Of a stretch of DNA of 8,786 nt, positions 5,448 to 8,786 are shown piece by piece. Source of the stretch: Aquificaceae bacterium (GTDB taxonomy: Bacteria > Aquificota > Aquificia > Aquificales > Aquificaceae). The stretch is taken from assembly GCA_015490105.1 (NCBI GenBank), contig WFYK01000093.1, positions 1-8,786 of the forward strand, written 5' to 3'. The first letter of the stretch is position 1, and each line of letters opens with the position of its first letter. Below the pieces are notes generated by a model, which saw nothing but the letters and a program-made list of their open reading frames with translations, did no database searches and was not told the DNA's origin. The translations under genes and the position numbers were made by a program.

Positions 5448-6437
5448 TCAGGCAAGACCGAGTCTCTTGAGAACGAGAAGAGGATCGGAAAGATTATCCT
5501 TGAGCTTTACGTCGTTAGCGCTGTATCCGAAGGCAAGTCCGAGGAGCTGGGTAAAGTAAGCTGCGGGAACATCTACATCGGGAACTCCCTTCATCATTAG
5601 CCTGTGTCTATACATCTCCAAAGATGCGTGGCAGAGAGGACATTCAGTGGCTATTATGTCCGCTCCGTTTCTCTTAGCGGTTTGAAGGATCATCATTACA
5701 AACTTTTCGGAGACTTGCTCGTCGGACAGGGAGTGAGGTCCTCCGCAGCATTGGGTATGCATAGGTTCAAACTCTACACTCGTTGCCCCCGCAGCTTCGA
5801 GAAGAGCTTCCATGTAGTAAGGGTGTTCATCGTCGTCCGCGGTCTCCCTCATTCTGGGTCTTTCCTGCTCCTCAGTTCCAGTGTGGGAGTAAGTTCTCGC
5901 GTAGAAGTGGGGTCTTGTATAGAGACATCCGTAGTAATTTGCCACCTTGAGACCCCTTAGGGGCTTTTTGGTTCTCTCTCTCACCTTTTCGGGGCCCGCT
6001 TCGTGATAGAACCACTCGAGGATATGGTAGGTGTGAGGTATTTCGGTCAGGGGATCTACTCCGCCCTCTTTGAGGAGCTCGTTTACCCTCTCGAAGACCT
6101 TTTTGTCGGTTTCGAGGAAGTATTCCGCCCTCTGCAGGGAAAAAGAACATCCGTTGCAAGGAGCAACTATAACGTTGTGACCCTGTTTTTTAGCGAGGGA
6201 CATGTTGCGGGCGTTGAGAAGCATCGTTCCCCAGAAGGTGACGTTCTTGGTTTCCATTGCACCGCAACAGTTGTAGTCTTCAAGGTAGTCCAGCTCAAGA
6301 CCGAGCTCCTTAGCGACTATTCTCGTAGAAACGTCGTAAGCCCTCGCTGCACCCTCAAGGGAACAGCCAGGGTAATAAGCAACTCTTTTTCCTATACCGC
6401 CCATAGGCGGTTTTCTCATCTTCTCAGCTACCGCCAT
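5448..6437 (-). CDS. hdrB2: sHdrB-like subunit (CCG-domain heterodisulfide reductase), probably HdrB2
   Basis: A 329-residue protein with two complete CCG domains, the hallmark of HdrB. The first has C25, C57C58 and C94xxC97; the second has C171, C230C231 and C266xxC269. In methanogen HdrB these cysteines bind two non-cubane [4Fe-4S] clusters that split heterodisulfides. In the sHdr complex the subunit is thought to be the site where sulfur bound to a carrier is oxidised. Residues 1-16 are a flexible leader before VAYYPGC. A very strong ribosome site AAGGAGGT (6444-6451) sits 6 nt before the ATG and 17 bp separate it from hdrC. It is followed by dsrE after a 10-bp gap. The label B2 rests on the order hdrA-hyp-hdrC-hdrB, which matches the second half of known shdr operons; another hdrB copy is expected outside the window. 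Confidence 0.9.
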   Translation of the reverse strand: MAVAEKMRKPPMGGIGKRVAYYPGCSLEGAARAYDVSTRIVAKELGLELDYLEDYNCCGAMETKNVTFWGTMLLNARNMSLAKKQGHNVIVAPCNGCSFSLQRAEYFLETDKKVFERVNELLKEGGVDPLTEIPHTYHILEWFYHEAGPEKVRERTKKPLRGLKVANYYGCLYTRPHFYARTYSHTGTEEQERPRMRETADDDEHPYYMEALLEAAGATSVEFEPMHTQCCGGPHSLSDEQVSEKFVMMILQTAKRNGADIIATECPLCHASLEMYRHRLMMKGVPDVDVPAAYFTQLLGLAFGYSANDVKLKDNLSDPLLVLKRLGLA

Positions 6438-6454
6438 AACTCCACCTCCTTAAA

Positions 6455-7216
6455 TTAGTGGGAAAAGACTCCCTCTTCCTCCATAACCTTCCTGAGAACC
6501 TGCTTGAACCTGTTCCAGTTCTTGGTTCTGGGGTGGAAGAGCATGTGTTTTGCGTTGAGAATGAGGAAGTCTATGTTGAAGTTCTTGATAGGCTTCATAG
6601 CAAGTTGCTTGAGCCATTCGGGAATACCGCCGAAGAGAGGTATGGGTTTCTTGAGTATGGGATCCTTTACCACCTGATAACCCTGTTTTTCGATCCACCC
6701 GAAGAGTAGCTCTCCATCCTCTATCCTTCCGTATTCGTAAACGCTCTCGAGGAAAAACTTATCAAACTTCTTAGAGGGATACTCGTCTATAAGACCCCTC
6801 TTTGCCATGACTCTTAAGATAGCTTTGAGGACTTCCTCGACGAGGACACCTTTGGGACATCTGTGGGTGCACTTGTGACAGGAGACGCACCTCCACATTA
6901 CATCAGCACGTTTCTGAAGCTCATCCACAAGTCCGAGTCTGGCAAGGTGTATAAAGTGTCTGGGGTTGTATCTCTCATCCCAGTAGTTGTGAACGGGACA
7001 AGAAGCTGTGCAGTAAGAACACTGATAGCACTGAAGGATCGTTTTACCTTCGGGTTGTTCCAGAACTTCGTCGAGGAAGCTAAGATCGTAGTCCTCTATT
7101 ACCCTCGGAAGGATGATAAGGTTCCAGTCACCGGAAACGTCAACACCGTCTATAACCAGCCTCTCTTTCCTTAAAATTCTTTCAGGTTCTACCAGGCTCC
7201 GCTCGTGAATAGCCAT
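6455..7216 (-). CDS. hdrC2: sHdrC-like iron-sulfur subunit, probably HdrC2
   Basis: A 253-residue ferredoxin-like electron-transfer subunit with two CxxCxxCxxxCP motifs. The first is CYQCSYCTASCP (C63, C66, C69, C73) and the second is CVSCHKCTHRCP (C110, C113, C116, C120), for two cubane [4Fe-4S] clusters. HdrC is known to pass electrons between HdrA and HdrB; here the flow would be from sulfur oxidation at HdrB toward the flavin of HdrA. The C-terminal half (about 140-253) has no cluster motif; it contains mildly hydrophobic, aromatic-rich segments and may contact partners or the membrane. There is no clear transmembrane helix. It starts at ATG 7216, 8 nt after a strong ribosome site that overlaps the stop of hyp, and ends 17 bp before hdrB. 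The numbering C2 is inferred from its position after hyp. Confidence 0.9.
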   Translation of the reverse strand: MAIHERSLVEPERILRKERLVIDGVDVSGDWNLIILPRVIEDYDLSFLDEVLEQPEGKTILQCYQCSYCTASCPVHNYWDERYNPRHFIHLARLGLVDELQKRADVMWRCVSCHKCTHRCPKGVLVEEVLKAILRVMAKRGLIDEYPSKKFDKFFLESVYEYGRIEDGELLFGWIEKQGYQVVKDPILKKPIPLFGGIPEWLKQLAMKPIKNFNIDFLILNAKHMLFHPRTKNWNRFKQVLRKVMEEEGVFSH

Positions 7217-7224
7217 CTCTACCT

Positions 7225-7232
7225 ACCTCCTC
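7225..7232 (-). promoter_or_regulatory. Ribosome binding site of hdrC2 overlapping the hyp stop
   Basis: GAGGAGGT on the minus strand lies 8 nt before the hdrC2 ATG and includes two bases of the hyp TGA stop (7233-7231). It fixes the hdrC2 start and points to coupled translation of hyp and hdrC2. Confidence 0.8.
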
Positions 7233-8034
7233 AAGTAAATTCCACCGGGGCGTTCACCCCAAGAAGTCTTCTTGCCATAACCCCCGCGGGAGGGAAGAAA
7301 CCCTTAGCACTGTGCATGGTAGAGAGGGTCATGTAATCCACATAGGTCGCGTAGATCATAGCCAAGAATATGTCCACGAAGAGATAGCCTTTGACCTTTA
7401 TCCCGAATTCTTGGAGCTTCTCCGCTATCTGCTCGTAAACCTGCTTGAACTGATCGTAGGTTTCTCCATACATCCTCCTTCCGCGTCCACCTGTAGGAGG
7501 CTCTTCCTTCAGAAACACTATCGCTCCCGTCTCTGTTTCAGGATCCCATATCCAGCTGGTCCAAAGGATGTATTTATCGGGAAAGGTAAAGTGGAGAAGC
7601 TCCGCAGCGACGTCCCGCGCAGCTTTTCTGTCAAGTCCCCTTATCTTCTTTGAGAACTCATCGACCTTCTCTTCCCAGCTCCTTTCCACCTTCTTTTTCC
7701 CGAAACCGAGAAAGCCTCCCTTCTCATCACCGTATAGGAGATCACTTATGGCTTCCTTGAGTTTATCCACTCCCGTCTCTTCGAGGATCTTTTTACGCTT
7801 CCTCCTTGAAGCGAAGATCCTTTCAAGAACCTTCTCTAAATCCTCAGAAGAGAGGGAAGGAAGCCTGTCCTTGGAGAGGGTCTCTTGGAAAAACTGAGAC
7901 TTCTCCACCAGGTCGTTGTAAAAGTCTTGAACGAAGTCCTCACCCTCTCCGAGGATCTTGATTAGGTAATCTCTGATAAGGGCGTCGTCGAGCTGAACAG
8001 CCTTGAAGCTTCCTTCCCTGTTTTGCTCACTCAT
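7231..8034 (-). CDS. Conserved sHdr-operon protein of unknown function ('hyp', orf2)
   Basis: A 267-residue protein with no known enzymatic motif. The N-terminal half (about 10-150) is charged and probably mostly helical, with a Lys/Arg-rich patch at about 75-83 (SRRKRKK). A central aromatic segment, FPDKYILWTSWIWDPET (about 154-170), looks like its signature. Residues 217-235 form a mostly hydrophobic stretch interrupted by one Asp, perhaps an amphipathic or peripheral membrane helix. The protein contains no cysteine, so it cannot be an FeS, persulfide or disulfide subunit in the usual sense. A gene at this place, between hdrA and the second hdrC, is a constant companion of sHdr operons in sulfur oxidisers such as Acidithiobacillus and Hyphomicrobium, but its role is not established to my knowledge. 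Only 3 bp follow the hdrA stop and no Shine-Dalgarno sequence is seen, so translation is likely coupled to hdrA. The function is left open: assembly factor, membrane tether or structural subunit. Confidence 0.85.
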   Translation of the reverse strand: MSEQNREGSFKAVQLDDALIRDYLIKILGEGEDFVQDFYNDLVEKSQFFQETLSKDRLPSLSSEDLEKVLERIFASRRKRKKILEETGVDKLKEAISDLLYGDEKGGFLGFGKKKVERSWEEKVDEFSKKIRGLDRKAARDVAAELLHFTFPDKYILWTSWIWDPETETGAIVFLKEEPPTGGRGRRMYGETYDQFKQVYEQIAEKLQEFGIKVKGYLFVDIFLAMIYATYVDYMTLSTMHSAKGFFPPAGVMARRLLGVNAPVEFT

Positions 8035-8037
8035 AGC

Positions 8038-8786
8038 TTAAGCTGACACCTTAGCCCCTACAAAAGTAGCGGCTTCCGCTCCCGCAGCTTCTCCTTCCGC
8101 AAGGGAAGACTCTATGTCTATAGGTCCCTTACAGGCGCCCGCTATGAACACACCGGGCTTGTTGGAGATGATGTTAGAACCGGAATCCTCAGCGGGTATG
8201 AGGAACTGGCTGTCGGGGTCTTGAGCAAGACCGAGTATCTTAGCAACCTTCTTGGTCCCTTCAGAAGGCTCCATTCCAAGGACGAGAACAACCAAGTCCA
8301 TAGGGACTTCCGCAGGCCTTTGGACTATAGTGTCTTCATGCTTTACCCTGAGCCTCCCGTCCTGAGGGTTGTAAGTGATCTCCGCTATCCTACCCCTTAC
8401 ATACCTTACACCGTATTTCTCCTGAGGTGCCCAGTAGAAGGGATACTCCCAGGTTCCGTAGGTTCTCACGTCCATGTAGTAGCAGAAAACATCCACGTCG
8501 GGATACTTCTCCCTGATTTCAGAACCCTGGAGTCCAGAGAGGGCACATCCGTATCTGCAGCAGTGGACGTTTGTAACACCGAGCTGTCTGTCCCTGGATC
8601 CGACACAGAACACAAAGGCTACCCTCTTGGGAAGCTGTCCGTTGGATGGTCTGTAGAGCTTCCCTTCTCTGGAGAACATCTGCTCGAGCTCGAGGTTGGT
8701 AATAACGTCCGGATAAATTCCGTAGCCCAGCTCCCCTTTCCTCTTGGCGTCGAAGTGTTGAAAGCCGGTGGCTACCACTATGGCAC
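8038..8786 (-). CDS. hdrA: sHdrA-like flavoprotein subunit, C-terminal part (cut by window edge)
   Basis: The reading frame runs off the right edge, so only about the last 249 codons are seen; the frame continues upstream of the GTG at 8778 (Ala-Ile-Val before VATGFQHFDA). The GTG is internal and not the start. The visible part has the VATGF turn of the flavin-binding Rossmann region, cysteines in FCVGSRD and HCCRYGC that match the FeS-binding cysteines of HdrA, and the final flavin-site motif GVFIAGACKGPIDIESS. HdrA is the FAD-containing electron-input/output hub of heterodisulfide reductases. In sHdr it probably passes electrons from sulfur oxidation onward, perhaps to NAD+. The protein ends 50 residues after that flavin motif without the extra ferredoxin-like domains of methanogen HdrA, as known for the short bacterial sHdrA form. 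The N-terminus, with the dinucleotide-binding GxGxxG, lies outside. Confidence 0.92.
   Translation of the reverse strand, partial: AIVVATGFQHFDAKRKGELGYGIYPDVITNLELEQMFSREGKLYRPSNGQLPKRVAFVFCVGSRDRQLGVTNVHCCRYGCALSGLQGSEIREKYPDVDVFCYYMDVRTYGTWEYPFYWAPQEKYGVRYVRGRIAEITYNPQDGRLRVKHEDTIVQRPAEVPMDLVVLVLGMEPSEGTKKVAKILGLAQDPDSQFLIPAEDSGSNIISNKPGVFIAGACKGPIDIESSLAEGEAAGAEAATFVGAKVSA

Noticed and set aside
5438..5455. TTG at 5455 as the dsrE start
   Set aside because: It would overlap hdrB by 8 bp and add MPEGGA before the first strand of the fold. ATG 5437 places KKIVILMTSGP at the normal position, although TTG cannot be fully excluded.
5604..6458. Plus-strand open frames opposite hdrB
   Set aside because: They are shadows of a gene with ten conserved cluster cysteines; the translations show no domain and no ribosome sites support them.
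1..8786. Sigma54 promoter as an NtrC4 target inside the window
   Set aside because: I looked for TGGCAC-N5-TTGC on both strands by eye. The only TGGCAC I noticed (8781-8786) is inside hdrA at the edge and cannot be completed; no convincing site was found before any gene.

Overview
The window looks like a chromosomal segment of a hyperthermophilic Aquificales bacterium (Aquificaceae, close to Aquifex/Hydrogenivirga/Hydrogenobacter). The sequence basis is very tight gene packing, proteins rich in Lys and Glu, a response regulator that closely matches my memory of Aquifex aeolicus NtrC4, and a sulfur-oxidation sHdr cluster of the type known from Aquifex. The species cannot be fixed from the sequence alone.

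Left part, plus strand (1-1871): the last 50 codons of argS (arginyl-tRNA synthetase), then two tightly linked envelope genes. One is a membrane-anchored protein with a Pro/Lys-rich linker and a C-terminal SPOR domain. The other is a TPR lipoprotein that also ends in a SPOR domain. The last two overlap by ATGA. They run tail-to-tail, with no gap, into a minus-strand tRNA-Leu(CAA).

Middle (1872-4513): tRNA-Leu lies just downstream of ntrC4, a sigma54-dependent response regulator, and seems to have its own promoter overlapping the ntrC4 stop codon. ntrC4 is divergent from an aspartate aminotransferase gene (aspC), with only 24 bp between the two preferred start codons. A strong GC hairpin at 4514-4532 separates aspC from the convergent sulfur operon and probably terminates both.

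Right part, minus strand (8786 down to 4539): hdrA (partial, cut by the window edge), hyp, hdrC2, hdrB2, dsrE, lbpA. This is the distal part of a sulfur-oxidising heterodisulfide-reductase-like (sHdr) operon. In the accepted model, DsrE-type sulfur carriers deliver sulfane sulfur to the cytoplasmic sHdr complex (a flavin and FeS-cluster HdrA with HdrC/HdrB electron-transfer and catalytic subunits). The sulfur is oxidised to sulfite, with the lipoate-binding protein LbpA as cofactor-carrying partner. The hdrA-hyp-hdrC-hdrB order matches the second half of known shdr operons, so hdrC1B1 is expected beyond the right edge. The system is described in the literature. The least understood element here is the cysteine-free 'hyp' protein.

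No mobile element, CRISPR array or intergenic stretch longer than 300 bp is present; nearly every base is coding or regulatory.
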